DNA from: Didymodactylos carnosus
Taxonomy: Eukaryota; Rotifera; Eurotatoria; Philodinida; Philodinidae
Direction of reading: 5' to 3'
Assembly (NCBI GenBank): GCA_905250885.1
Contig: CAJNOQ010000890.1
Coordinates: 1-39,555, forward strand
DNA: 39,555 nt
The notes beneath the pieces are model-generated. The model was given only the letters and a program-made list of their open reading frames with translations. It searched no databases and had not been told where the DNA came from. Within the stretch, counting starts at the first letter, position 1. Every line of letters starts with the position of its first letter. Positions 1 to 10,527 of this stretch are shown here, piece by piece. A program made the position numbers and the translations under genes.

Positions 1-1358
1 TTGAAATTTTACTTAGCAGATATACCCATGCGGTTTTTTTTTGTATAACCCTTAGAAAGATATATGTAAGAGTGCCTATAGACAGAATTGTTTGTTTATT
101 TTTGAATTAGAATCTAATTCAAAAATTGAAAGAATCTCATTTCATTTTTATGTGTTCTTTTTGGACCAAAAATCTTTTGGCCCATCGACAAAAACCTTGC
201 CCATTTTGCCCATCGTTTTTTTCCGATACAATAGAAGTTTGCCCATTGGACTAAAAATCCTGGTTACGCCGCTGCACCAGTTGTAAGTGTAAGAGTGATA
301 GAGAAGAACGCAGTGAGCCAAACAAAAAGAGATTACAATATTCTAATCTATAACATAAAACATGCAATGAGCTAAAACGAAAATCAGCTAAATAAAAAGC
401 AAACAATTTTCTTGCTCCAATGAATTAAGTGTAAGCGGTGGTCGAGCTGAATGAACAGTTTGCAGAAGTTCGTCACATTTTATGGGTGCGTATACGAGAG
501 ATCATAACGTTTCTTACGAATTTAAAGTAATTTTTGTTTGGTGTAGGTGTGACTGAAGTGAAAGTTAGAAGCACGATTCCATAATCAGCGCAGTTATTTC
601 ATTTAAGTTGACTGTGGTGATGCTTTTAACCTATCTTATATTACATTTTTCTGCTTTCAAAATTTGAAAAAATTAAACTGATGAATTTTTGATTGATCGT
701 TATCTATTCGAGTATTAATATCCAACAGCAACAGATTTTGATAGATGGTGCGTTACTTACTGAAGTAAAAAACTGTTACAGTCGAGTGGGTTGATGGTAT
801 GAAATTACAATAGGCATATTTCTAAAGATGGATCGCGCTAGATATAATACTATATGTTCAATTATTCTTCTTTGCCACTTTTTAAAACAATGAAAACGAC
901 ATCTGTATGTATCGACTCTTTGATATTTCTTTCAACAGCAATAGTACGACCCCAGAATAAAATAAAACTCATCGTTGTGTACTCTTTAGCGTATTATATA
1001 AAATAAAAGTATATCTTCTTTATTGTGTTTATTCTGTCTTTTTATTGGCGTACGAGATGCTTAATAAGAAGTAAATATATGTGTTTGCTACAGACACATG
1101 CATACAAATAACTCAACTGAACCAAACAGACATTCTAAAAGTAGTCCGGTATTTTTGAGCGGTTTAGCTTTGTTTGTTTATCTATTTCTCTCTCAGAGCG
1201 CTGCAGCGGACATTAAAAGTAGTCAAGTTTGTTCATCAGGTTGTATGTGACTTTTTTGGCGTCTCGGAACAAAATGACCATTTAAAAGTAGTTTTGATAC
1301 GAATCGTTATGAAAATGTCGCGACATAAGACAACTGGTTTGTCTATCAATAGATTGTC
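1..1358. other. Non-coding flank, probably repeat-derived
   Basis: I find no exon chain here. Between about 176 and 250 the short word TTGCCCAT or a close variant recurs four times, followed by a GC-richer stretch (GGTTACGCCGCTG, about 262-274). This looks like a piece of an old dispersed repeat in otherwise AT-rich sequence. Short open frames in this interval have no codon structure or motif I recognise. Confidence 0.4.
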
Positions 1359-1720
1359 GTACTGGACAGTGACCGAAACGGGTCAGCCAAACGTGATCCG
1401 AATCAATATCTTTTACGTTGACCCGAACTCGATCCGATCCGAACGTGAGTTTTTTCAACTGTGATCCGAAATAGACCCGAAACATGACAATGCTTTCGCA
1501 CACATTCGCAAAGAAACGCTTCTTTCCTATAGAAAAGTTATCTTAGGCAGATTGTTTTGAAATTTTTTCAAAAAAATGGTCAGACGATTTCTGTCACTTT
1601 TTCCTTTTATGGGTGAAAAAGCTTGGGTAATTCAGGCACTTTTGACCTGATTCGAACCGACCTCGAATCAATATCTTTTATTGTGACGTGAACCCGACCC
1701 GTTTCGGTCTCTGATACTGG
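1359..1720. repeat. Small element with inverted ends and an internal direct repeat
   Basis: The left end contains GACCGAAACGGGTC (about 1371-1384) and the right end contains its reverse complement GACCCGTTTCGGTC (about 1696-1709). Similarity extends outwards into TACTGG / CCAGTA. Inside, GAATCAATATCTTTTA occurs in direct orientation near both ends (about 1400 and 1665), each followed by GACCCGAAC-like or GAACCCGACCC sequence. The GC-rich ends stand out from the surrounding AT-rich DNA. No transposase is encoded, so this would be a non-autonomous (MITE-like) element or the remains of one. Target-site duplications were not convincingly seen. Confidence 0.5.
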
Positions 1721-1757
1721 ATACTAATTATCTATATTTGTTTGACTAGAGCTTCCA

Positions 1758-2230
1758 GTGAAGCTCTTTTTCTCAAAAAACCTAAAAATGAAGTCTTTTT
1801 TCATGTATCAACATTTATCTAGCCATATATCAACAAAAACAAAAGTTAATCGTAATCTGATAACGATAACGAATTCATTATCATCATCAACACCAAATAA
1901 AAATAGCAATTCTTTTGCTTCGATAGTAAGACGAAATGAAAAATGTGAAAAAACAACAGAAACAAAGAAAAAGAGTAGCAGTAAAAAATGGCGAAGATCA
2001 ATTACCAACATCATCGTCTGTTGATAACGATACAAGCTACGATTATGGTTCTCAGTGCCAACCTTGACAAAATTCATCGCCAATGCAAACCACATCAAAC
2101 GAAAACTTTTAGTCATCGATAAAATACGAAAAACGTGCAATTGTTACTGTACATGACATTTAAACACAACAAAATGGTGGATCCAATAAAAGTCACGATA
2201 GAAAGTAAACGAAATGTATCGATCGTACAA
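1758..2230 (+). pseudogene. Decayed coding relic of unknown family
   Basis: An open frame from about 1758 reads as a Ser/Thr/Asn/Lys-rich protein up to a run of Lys and Ser codons near 1975-1990. There the coding texture shifts by one frame into a segment containing NGEDQLPTSSSVDNDTSYDY. That second frame continues past in-frame stops (after QCQP near 2065, after NENF near 2112, and again near 2160) while keeping protein-like composition, including KYEKRAIVTVHDI. One frameshift plus several stops in a continuous coding-like frame suggests a dead gene. I do not recognise the family. The alternative is chance composition in A-rich DNA. Confidence 0.33.
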
Positions 2231-2713
2231 GAAAAACGATATTAAAAATATTAAAAGTTCTTCTTTCTTGTGAATGCTTTTCATATTTAGTTGAATATAA
2301 TTCGACCTAGACAAAAAAAATATACCGCTGTGCTTATTGTATATTAAGATTTGTGTACGTTTGTTTTACTTGGGTCATAAACAAACAAACTATCAGTGTA
2401 GTTATACTAAATTTTATCTGTCAGATATAATTAAAGTTAATAAATGTTCTTTTTTTTTGTGATCTTCATATCGGCAAAGCATTTTATCCGAACCGATGCA
2501 AGGGTTCATAACTGGACGATGAGCTAAGAATGAGTAGTGAACTCGATCGATCGAAACTAATTTGTTTAGTCTCAGACATGTTTATGTTTTTATTCTCAGT
2601 GTGTCAAGTTTATCTTTCCGCCCTTACGTTGAATAGAAGAAAACCATTTAACTTTAACGTTTTGACTTCAACTTTGTGTTGAGTCTAAGAATATTTTTTT
2701 CTTTTCCTTCAGA
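2231..2713 (+). promoter_or_regulatory. 5' region of the homeodomain-BRCT gene
   Basis: This 483-bp stretch holds no recognisable exon. It ends in a strong 3' splice site: a T/C-rich tract followed by TTCAG at about 2709-2713, 21 nt upstream of the chosen ATG at 2735. So the transcript either has an upstream non-coding exon that I cannot place or receives a trans-spliced leader. No clear TATA box was identified. Confidence 0.3.
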
Positions 2714-2734
2714 TCATTCAAATCGTTCAAAAGT

Positions 2735-5700
2735 ATGAACGACGAAAAAGATGAATATGACGACGATAGTTCGTTAATCGAACGAGTCCAAGCATCGTCA
2801 ACATCTTCATCTGCAACTATCAATGTTCCAAATCGAAGTCGTACAAGAGGCTCAGCCAAGTTTCAACAGACAGTAGTAACTACAACATCAGATGTATTAT
2901 CGCGTAAAAGTGCACCTACTACGAAGATGCAAAATAACACAACAGTCGATGAAAATACCATTCAGAAACCGTTAATAATAACAGCATATCATCAGAACCC
3001 TTTGTCAATAAACCCAGAAAATGGTGATATTGTTACGTTAACAGACGGAATTCGAAAAAAATGGAATGGTATACAATGGTCAGTAAAATAATTTGTTTTT
3101 TGGCGTCTATTTATTTGAAATGATTTGGTATTGTGTTCTTTAGGAGAAAACTATGCAGTAAACCAGCATGCCCATATTATATGCAAAGTAAAACCTTATG
3201 TAAACAACATCTTTTACAACTTCAAAAAACAGAAAGGAAAGAAGCAAGTGAAGAGGAATCCATAACAATGCCAACAAGACAAATGGATATTACAACAAAT
3301 GATGCTGATTCGAGTCAAGTTTTAAATGATTCATCATCTATTATTCTCAATTCAACCACAGTAAACACATCCAATGCAGCTGTTGAATTACAGCAGTCAG
3401 AACTGCCCATAAATCCTGTGAAAGGTGATGTCATCATTTTGGAAAACGGTATACGAAAAAAATTTGATGGACGACAATACAGGCGTTTATGTGATAGAGA
3501 CAACTGCTTGACATCTGTACAAGGTCCCATCTATTATACGAATGGTCTATGTCCAAAACATTGGCAAGACAGTCAATTGAATGCCACTGAGTCAGATCCA
3601 GCACATCAGTCGCAGCCACAACAACAGTATTATTATCAAAAAAGTGATCGAACATCGACTCATCAACGAACAAATAGTATGGAAAAAATCGATACGAATG
3701 GACGACCAACGATTACCACAACAACACCATCTGCGGTAACAGGGACACTATTGCTTACATCACAAAAGGTAAAAGTTGCTGGTCGTCGTGCAAAATCATC
3801 AATGAGTAAAAAACGTCGTCTGGTGTCCTCAGGGAGTACAGTACCGAAACCTAGTCGTCGTTTAACAGTAGCTGCCACGTCATCATCCGTAAATCTGAAT
3901 AATCCAACAAAAGGCGATGTTGTTCTCTTAGAAAACGGTTCACGTAAAAAGTTTGATGGCGTGGTATGGAGAAAAACCTGTTCACTTTCTCATTGTTTCA
4001 TTGCTGCACAAAAAAATGAATTATGTCGAAAACATTATTTACAATACAATGGACAATTAGATGTGGCTATACGAGATAACAATAATGAACATTCAACAGT
4101 ATCAAAAAGTAATTCATCATTATTCAGTTCAATACATGGAAAACGATATAATAAGGCTTCGAACTCCTGAGCATGCTCATCCTTTGCTTAAGAAATAGTA
4201 GGATTTTTACATAATGTGACGTTAAAATCTAATGAATCTTGTCTTTATTTGTAGAAAAAAGCACATCCCCGATGGAAAAAAGTAATGAAACGAAAACTAA
4301 ATTTGAAGATGAAGAAAATTATGATGTAGCAAACAGTATTGGTATGATCTTAATTAATTAATATACACTACTTCTCTCTTCTACTTTTCATGATATTTGA
4401 TTAATTTTTTGTAGACAGTTCGAATGAGGAAGAAGAACATGAAGTCGCAGATTGTGAGTTAAACATTTATTCGCCTAAACCAATATATATATTCTATTCT
4501 TTTTTATTTAGATGAAGAAAAAGAACTTGACTGTGATGAGGAAAATGGGGAAGTTAATGATGATGATGATTTATCAGTTGATTATATTGAAAATAGTTTA
4601 ATTAATTCATTATCAGCTAGTCGAGAAAAATTTCCAACAAGTATATTGAAAAAATGGTTGTTTGATCATAAAGATAATCTTTATCCAACACATGAGGATA
4701 AAATAAAATTGGCTGATCAATCGAATATCACCTATGAACAAGTTGGAACGTGGTTTAATAATGCGAGAGCAATTTTAAAAAGACGACAAAAAAATTTTCA
4801 ACAATCAACAATTCCATTCGGTCAACATCAACGGAAACGTGGTAGTATGAAATCAAAATTAGAACTATCAACAAATCTCGGTGCAAATTGTAAGTTTTTG
4901 TTGAAATTCATGTCCTGAGTTGGTTTCAAAGAGTTCTAATTGGATGGTATTGTAATCCATTGGGGCATATATGTGTTCTGTCGTTCAATTTTACAGTTTT
5001 CGCTGTCAAACTTCCATTTTTTGCAACCAATGTCATATTTGAAATCAGCATCAAAAACTGAATCGACTGATGTATGTTTTAATGGGCTTGAGTCCATTAT
5101 AACGATATAAAAATATTGCCGTTATTTTCTAGCTAAAATGAGTTGAAAGTTCTACCGTGACTAGGAAAGGTACTTCAGGTATGGGCGAAAAACTAAAATT
5201 TTTCATGAATTTACAATATTTGAATGAAACAAAACATAGATTTTTTGACTCAATTTTTCACGTAGAATAAAAATAAAATATTTATACAGTTATCTAAAAG
5301 CTATGCACAGATATTTTGGCTAAGTTTTAAAAATCAGGCCTCTTGTTAAGGATTTTAAAAATTTTCAACATCAAAAAATTTTTTTCAAACGTTAAAATAC
5401 ACATATTCAGATTTACTCGGTAAGCTCTATCCAATAATGTATAAACATCGAAAAAATAAATTTCGCTCGAATTTTGAATTTTCGACATCTTAATCCCGTT
5501 CCCAAGGAATTAAATTAAATTTTACATGGCTTTATTTTTAGTAGATGGAGTTCAATTTTTGAATGATATTTCTACACGCTCAATTGGCATTCAATGTAAT
5601 CCATCTGTTGTCAATCAATCGACGACAACCACAACAAATTATAATATACCACAAATTAAACAAGAATATGAACAGAGAATGATTCGAACTGTACAACCAT

Positions 5701-6725
5701 CATCCAATGAAAATAAGGATAATTCGAATATGCAACATGACAGTGAAAAAATATCAATCGAAAACAAATCAAATGAAAAATTATTTTCAGAAAATGGTTA
5801 TGATGTGAAAATTGATCATTTAATGGATATTGTACCTGCACAATTAACTAATGATTTATTATGGAAATACGATAGACAAGAAGAAATTATTATTACAAGT
5901 ACCTGTTTGAATGATGATCAAATGGTAAGAATGAGCGTATGAGACTTTTTTCGACTAGTCATCATCGAACATTCATGAGACTTTTAGACCCAATTAAAAG
6001 AATTCTGCACCAGATTTGAGGTAAAAATGTCACAAGTTGTTGATCAAACTACGACACATTTAATTACAGATGAAGAGGATAATTCATTAATATGTCCTCT
6101 ATCAAAAAAAGTCATTCAAGCTGTTGCACGTCACATGTATGTTATCAGTTATCGATGGATAAATCAATGTTTAGTAAAAAACAAAATAATCGATGAGAAA
6201 AACTATGAAATTCGTGGTGATTTAACACTTTCATCGGATCATAATGGTGAGTAACAATTGTAATATGTTATTCTATAATTACACAAAATTGTTTAGGTAT
6301 GCAACGTTCACGTTTAAATGTATTACCAAAAACAATACCATCAACGTTACTCCTTGATAATTATTCGATAATGATTAAATGTGATGGATGCCAAGATATG
6401 ATGAATAATGATGAATTAATTGAACTTGTTCGATTAAGTGGAGCAAATTATACTACAGATTCACATTTTTCTCGAATATCACGTTCAGTTATACGTGTTG
6501 TTCTATGTGAAAAAGAATATTTACATAATCGAAAAGAAATGTACGATAAGTGTGTCAAAGTCGGTGTTCATTTTCTCACACCTGAATGGTAAATGATTCA
6601 ATTAGAATTCTCTATCAAGACTCAATTGTCTTTTGTTTTTGTCTTTCAGGTTTTTGGAATCAATTGTGCAATATAAAGTTCAACCATTTCATGAATATCA
6701 AATTATACCATCAATTGAACGATAA
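2735..6725 (+). CDS. Cys/His-module + TALE-like homeodomain + tandem BRCT protein
   Basis: Nine exons (2735-3078, 3144-4108, 4255-4341, 4415-4453, 4512-4889, 5542-5924, 5988-6246, 6297-6588, 6650-6725) join in phase to give 940 residues. Three related modules lie at about 93-142, 205-256 and 368-417. Each has NPxxGDxxxLxxG, then RKKxxG, then C-x4-C-x(9-14)-C-x2-H. An acidic stretch precedes a homeodomain (about 515-572) with the three-residue TALE loop (KDNLYP) and helix 3 WFNNAR. A tandem BRCT follows: BRCT1 about 718-812 ends YEIRGD, and BRCT2 about 835-935 carries TPEWFLES. The BRCTs most resemble BRCA1/BARD1 (remembered family sequences). By inference it is a nuclear DNA-binding, phosphopeptide-reading protein. 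The weakest junction is exon 2 to 3 (donor GTAATT at 4109); if it is wrong, exon 2 would end at the TGA at 4168-4170 and the locus might be two genes. No RING or ankyrin repeats are present, so it is not an ordinary BRCA1 or BARD1. Confidence 0.78.
4619..4792 (+). other. TALE-like homeodomain within the fusion gene
   Basis: The encoded segment runs from EKFPTSILKKWL through HKDNLYPTHEDKIKLA to WFNNARAILKRR. The HKDNxYP stretch matches the extended helix 1-2 loop typical of TALE homeodomains (Pbx, Meis, Irx, TGIF). Trp48, Phe49, Asn51 and Arg53 of the canonical numbering are kept. Residue 50 is Asn, rather than the Ile, Gly or Ala that I associate with the standard TALE subclasses, so DNA specificity may differ. 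The whole domain lies inside one exon (4512-4889). Confidence 0.85.
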
Positions 6726-7796
6726 ATATGCATGTATATGACTTTTTTTTATCAATAGATATTGATCTGAAGAAATTTTTACGTTATTCAGCAAGATAAC
6801 TTTTTAGTACATGTGTATCCATGCGTATAACTGTCTGTCTGTTTGTTTTTAAAAGTTCTTGCCTGGTTATTGAATCTCTCTTTCATATTTTTATCCCGGT
6901 TAAACGGATAGTTAGTAAAGAATGTTTTACTTTTTTGTTTTATTTTGTTTTGTTGTGTTTTGTTTTCCCTTTCAAAAGTAAACAGGAACAGAATGAAATA
7001 ATAGCAAGATTCATATTTCCCAAAGTCAGATGAAGTATTATTATTCTTACTTATTCGTAAATGTTCATTACAGTTTTTTGCTTATATATGTTTTTCTTTT
7101 TTGTTATCTCTTTTTTGTTTGTTTTATTTTCCAACAAATCAGATTTTTTTTTGTTGCTGTAGAACATTAATTATTATTATCAGCGAAAAACTCATTATTA
7201 ATTTTGTTGTTATAACTTGTTTTTGGCTTATTTGTTAATATAGTTTTGAAAAAAAACTCATCAAAATACGAAAAAAGAATTTGTCATTTTGTTTAATTAA
7301 ACAAACACTCTGATTCTGTAGCGACTTTTATTTGACTTGTATAAAGACAACAGATTTTAGAAACAATATTAAACCAGAATATTAGATAGAGTTCATAGTT
7401 TGTTAGAATAAACAGATATTCACCACACACATCATATTTTTATTCTAGATTAACGTCCGGATTTATTTCAAATGAAACAGGGCAATTTAAAAAACAAACG
7501 ATGATATTTTGTTTCGTGATTATAGAAATGTATTAATAACGACAACTCAAGTGATTGATAAAAACTTAACCAACTCTAAGAAATCAATAGCAAATGTTTT
7601 AAACAACAATCTCAATAATAACAGAATGAGAAAATAAGAACAACGTGAACCATCAAAAAGTTGTTCAAAAAACTCAAAAATAACAAAAATGTGTGATCAT
7701 AACCGATTTGGACCGTGTGGGAGTGGTATAAGGGAAAGAATTAAAAATCTATGTTCTGCCGGTTCGATATTCTTTTAAGTTTACGTCTAGTGAACA
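6726..7796. other. 3' UTR and intergenic DNA, no gene seen
   Basis: T-rich sequence follows the stop codon of the homeodomain-BRCT gene and probably includes its 3' UTR. Short open frames here are low-complexity and lack partners. Similarity to the upstream gene starts again only at about 7797, so the 5' modules of the paralogue are either lost or too diverged to recognise. Confidence 0.4.
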
Positions 7797-9329
7797 TTAG
7801 AACAATTCAACGAATAGAAAGATAATCCGTATCCATCATTAGATAAAAAACAGTTGTTACCCAAACAACCAAATATGACTGTTGAATATGTGAGAAACTG
7901 GTTTAATAAACATCGAGCCAAGTCAAAACAACAACAGAAAACAAGTAGTACCCACCCCAATATTTTATATACTAAAATTTAGTGACAGATGAATTCGATG
8001 AAACATTGATGTGTACTTTGGAAAAGCAAGTTGTTAAGAGCTAGTACTCATAAAATATTTGTTGTATCGTTTCGATGTATAAATGAATGTTTAAAATAAG
8101 AGAAATTATTAACTGAAGAACAATTTGAAATATTAGTGCTCGTCTATTAGCCGAAAATACTGGACGATAGTTAGAAATTGGAAATGGACGATATTTAGCA
8201 CGCACAGATACTAAACAACAACAATGTCAGTTAATACCCGTTAATTATTTTATTATGATAAAATCCCATAATAATTACCTAGAATCTAATAATTATGAAT
8301 TAGCCGAATTGATTTATTTGTCTAGTGAAACATTTCTTGTTCAAAAACATTTTTTCGATACTCTTTATCCAAAACATGGCATTATTTTAGTAAAAAATGA
8401 ATCGATAAAGAATGTACAATTATATCAACTTACGAGGGAAGTACCCCAACTGATAAATCGCTTTTTGAACGAAATCTAGTGGACTATAGATAGTCGACGA
8501 TGCTGATTCCCGAATATCACCATGACTGCTGCTGCTAGGCCTTCAAAGACCGGTCTTCTGGAAATTAATGATGTGTAATTGTAGTCTATACATTTCTGAC
8601 TAAAATGAGGCATCTTCCTACTCACGACCTTTCTTTGCAAAGTTATAGAGATTTAGGGCTTTTTTTGTAAATTCTTTTTCCTTTTTCTGTCTGTAGCTCT
8701 GAGGTGACAATGAACATTTAGGGCTTTTCCTGTAAACTCTATAACTTTTCAAAGAAAGGTCGTGTAGAGCTGAGAGATGTCTCGTTTTAATCAGAAATGT
8801 ATAGACTACAATTACACTTCATTAAAAAAGCTTTTGATTGTTCTTTAGAGTTTCTCGAAAACTAGTTTTCCAGAAGACCGGTCTTTGAAGGCTTAGCAGC
8901 AGCAGTCATGGTGATATTCGGAATCAGTATCGTCGACTACCTTTAGTCTACTAGGTTTCGTTCAAAAAGCGATTTATCAGTTGGGGTACTTTCTTCGTTA
9001 GTATACAAAATAGTGTCAAATTTCTTCATTCTTCATGGTTAATCACATCAGTAGTCATGCAAATTCAGCCATTTTCACAATACAGATCGTCACCCGTTAT
9101 TGATTGACATCCATCACGGTGTTTCATTGTAGTGCGAGGACAAATCCATCCAAAGAATGAAGAAGATTTTTTTGAACAATGTTTTCTTTTATGTGATAGT
9201 AATGTTTTTGCTTATTTTTGTTGTGGATCATAATCATATCATCCAAATCGACGTTATCCTATTTGTCTATTACTGAACAGTGATCTTACTCAAATTTTAT
9301 GTTCATCAATCGGAGTTTTATATGTTTAA
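7797..9329 (+). pseudogene. Broken paralogue of the homeodomain-BRCT gene
   Basis: Translated pieces follow the gene at 2735-6725 in the same order. At 7797-7980 there is LEQFNE, a TAG stop at 7815-7817, then KDNPYPS and NMTVEYVRNWFNKHRAK, matching homeodomain helices 1-3. At about 7983-8120, TDEFDETLMCTLEKQVVKS, a frameshift, then KIFVVSFRCINECLK and a stop match BRCT1. At 8167-8479, YFIMIKS and NNYELAELIYLSS match the start of BRCT2. At 9030-9104, SSWLITSVVMQIQPFSQY matches its end. Between these last two blocks lies the palindrome at 8430-9001. The region between homeodomain and BRCT1 is missing. Coding-like sequence continues past the parental C-terminus (VVRGQIHPKNEEDFFEQC) to about 9329, with stops. 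Several stops, a frameshift and an insertion make it non-functional as a full protein. Confidence 0.75.
8430..9001. repeat. Large near-perfect inverted repeat (palindrome)
   Basis: The left arm (8430-8650) reappears as the reverse complement at 8737-9001, with an 86-nt spacer. Shared landmarks include GTACCCCAACTGATAAATCG, TAGTCGACGAT, ATATCACCATGACTGCTGC, AAGACCGGTCTTCTGG, AATTGTAGTCTATACATTTC and CGACCTTTCTTTG. The right arm holds about 44 extra bases (near 8828-8870). The spacer carries a direct repeat of ATTTAGGGCTTTT (8651 and 8717). The outer part of each arm includes the end of the BRCT2 relic coding sequence, so either the arm sequence was duplicated in inverted orientation at this spot or a foldback element captured it. 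Arm identity appears well above 85 percent by eye, suggesting a fairly recent event. Confidence 0.85.
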
Positions 9330-10527
9330 TTTAATTCTTTTTGATCTACATCACAAAACACTGTATTTTCGTTCAATTTCAATTTTTTAGTTTTTCTAAA
9401 ACAGATGACTTTTTTTTATTGTTGATTTATTGACTTTTGAAAATAAATGTTCAAAATAGATTTGAGCCTGTCTTTCCGTTGAGAAGAGGTATGTAGTATA
9501 TTGTTAGTTGAAACATGAATATATAGTGATTAGAACTCTTCATAATCGCTTGTATTTATAGTTCAAAGAAAATGATCTTTCTACCATTGAGGAAAATAAG
9601 AGCGAAGATGAGTAAACTGCTGTCAGATTCATTTTTAATTAAGTAAAGTTCGAATCTTATTTAGCTAATTTGAAGACAAAAAAAAAAGTGTAGAATATTA
9701 TTGTTTATTATCTTCAAAAACTGTTTGAAATATTATTTTTGAAAAAAATAGGTTTTCATATGTTGAAGTTTAAAAGAAAAAAGAAATATATTGATTAAAT
9801 AACAGAATGACATACTAGAGCAAAAATATTCTTTTAATTGAATTAAGAAAAAAAAGTTTTATCACGTAAAACTTTTTTTGCTATACTTTTTCCTGTTCTC
9901 TGTTCATTTTCTATTTTCATTGTAATTTTTAGAACTCTTGTCGTGTTACAACATCCGATGATCACCTTCCCATCCATGCATCTCTAAGGTGTCGAAAAAT
10001 CTTTTTTTTTTCATCTTTTTTCTTTAAAGTGGGTGTTTTTTTCTTCTCTCGACTGTTGGAATAACAAACAATACAATCCGCCGAATGATTGTTTGTGTGT
10101 ATATGCTGTTTTTATTACTCTTGATTTTTTTTGTCAATTTCTTGTGGAGAAAAAAAATAAGCGGAGCAAAAATAATAATAATTATAACAGAAATTGTAGT
10201 ATCTAATATGGTTTTGGTTTTTAAGCTAACCGAGAAAGAAGAAAAGAAAGAAAAAACGAAAGCAGAAAAAAAAGAGTGAAACAGAAAAACCATCCAAAAA
10301 ACATATAGTGATAACTAATGATAAAAAGTGCCACAGAAAAAAGCCATGCACTTACATTGAGGAAAGAAAGAAAGAAAATCTTTTCGTTCTCTTACTATTT
10401 GTTCTTGATGATGATGATGGTACGGTACATAGACTTCGTGTGTGTGATTATTGTGTATTGTTTCTTCTTTTGGAATAGACTTAATTCAAAATGAAGTGAA
10501 TTAATTATTTAAAAAATATTCGCAACT
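9330..10527. other. Intergenic, low-complexity AT-rich DNA
   Basis: This region is dominated by A and T runs, including purine-rich GAAAGAAAGAAAG near 10360-10378. Open frames around 10024-10293 are Lys/Phe-rich products of these runs on opposite strands and are not supported as genes. The last part would hold the promoter of the small gene at 10528. Confidence 0.4.

Noticed and set aside
2735..6725. Simple BRCA1 or BARD1 orthologue
   Set aside because: The BRCT pair fits, but there is no RING at the N-terminus and no ankyrin repeats; instead Cys/His modules and a homeodomain are present.
10024..10293. Overlapping open frames on both strands as small membrane proteins
   Set aside because: They arise from A/T runs, mirror each other on opposite strands and show no splice partners or motifs.
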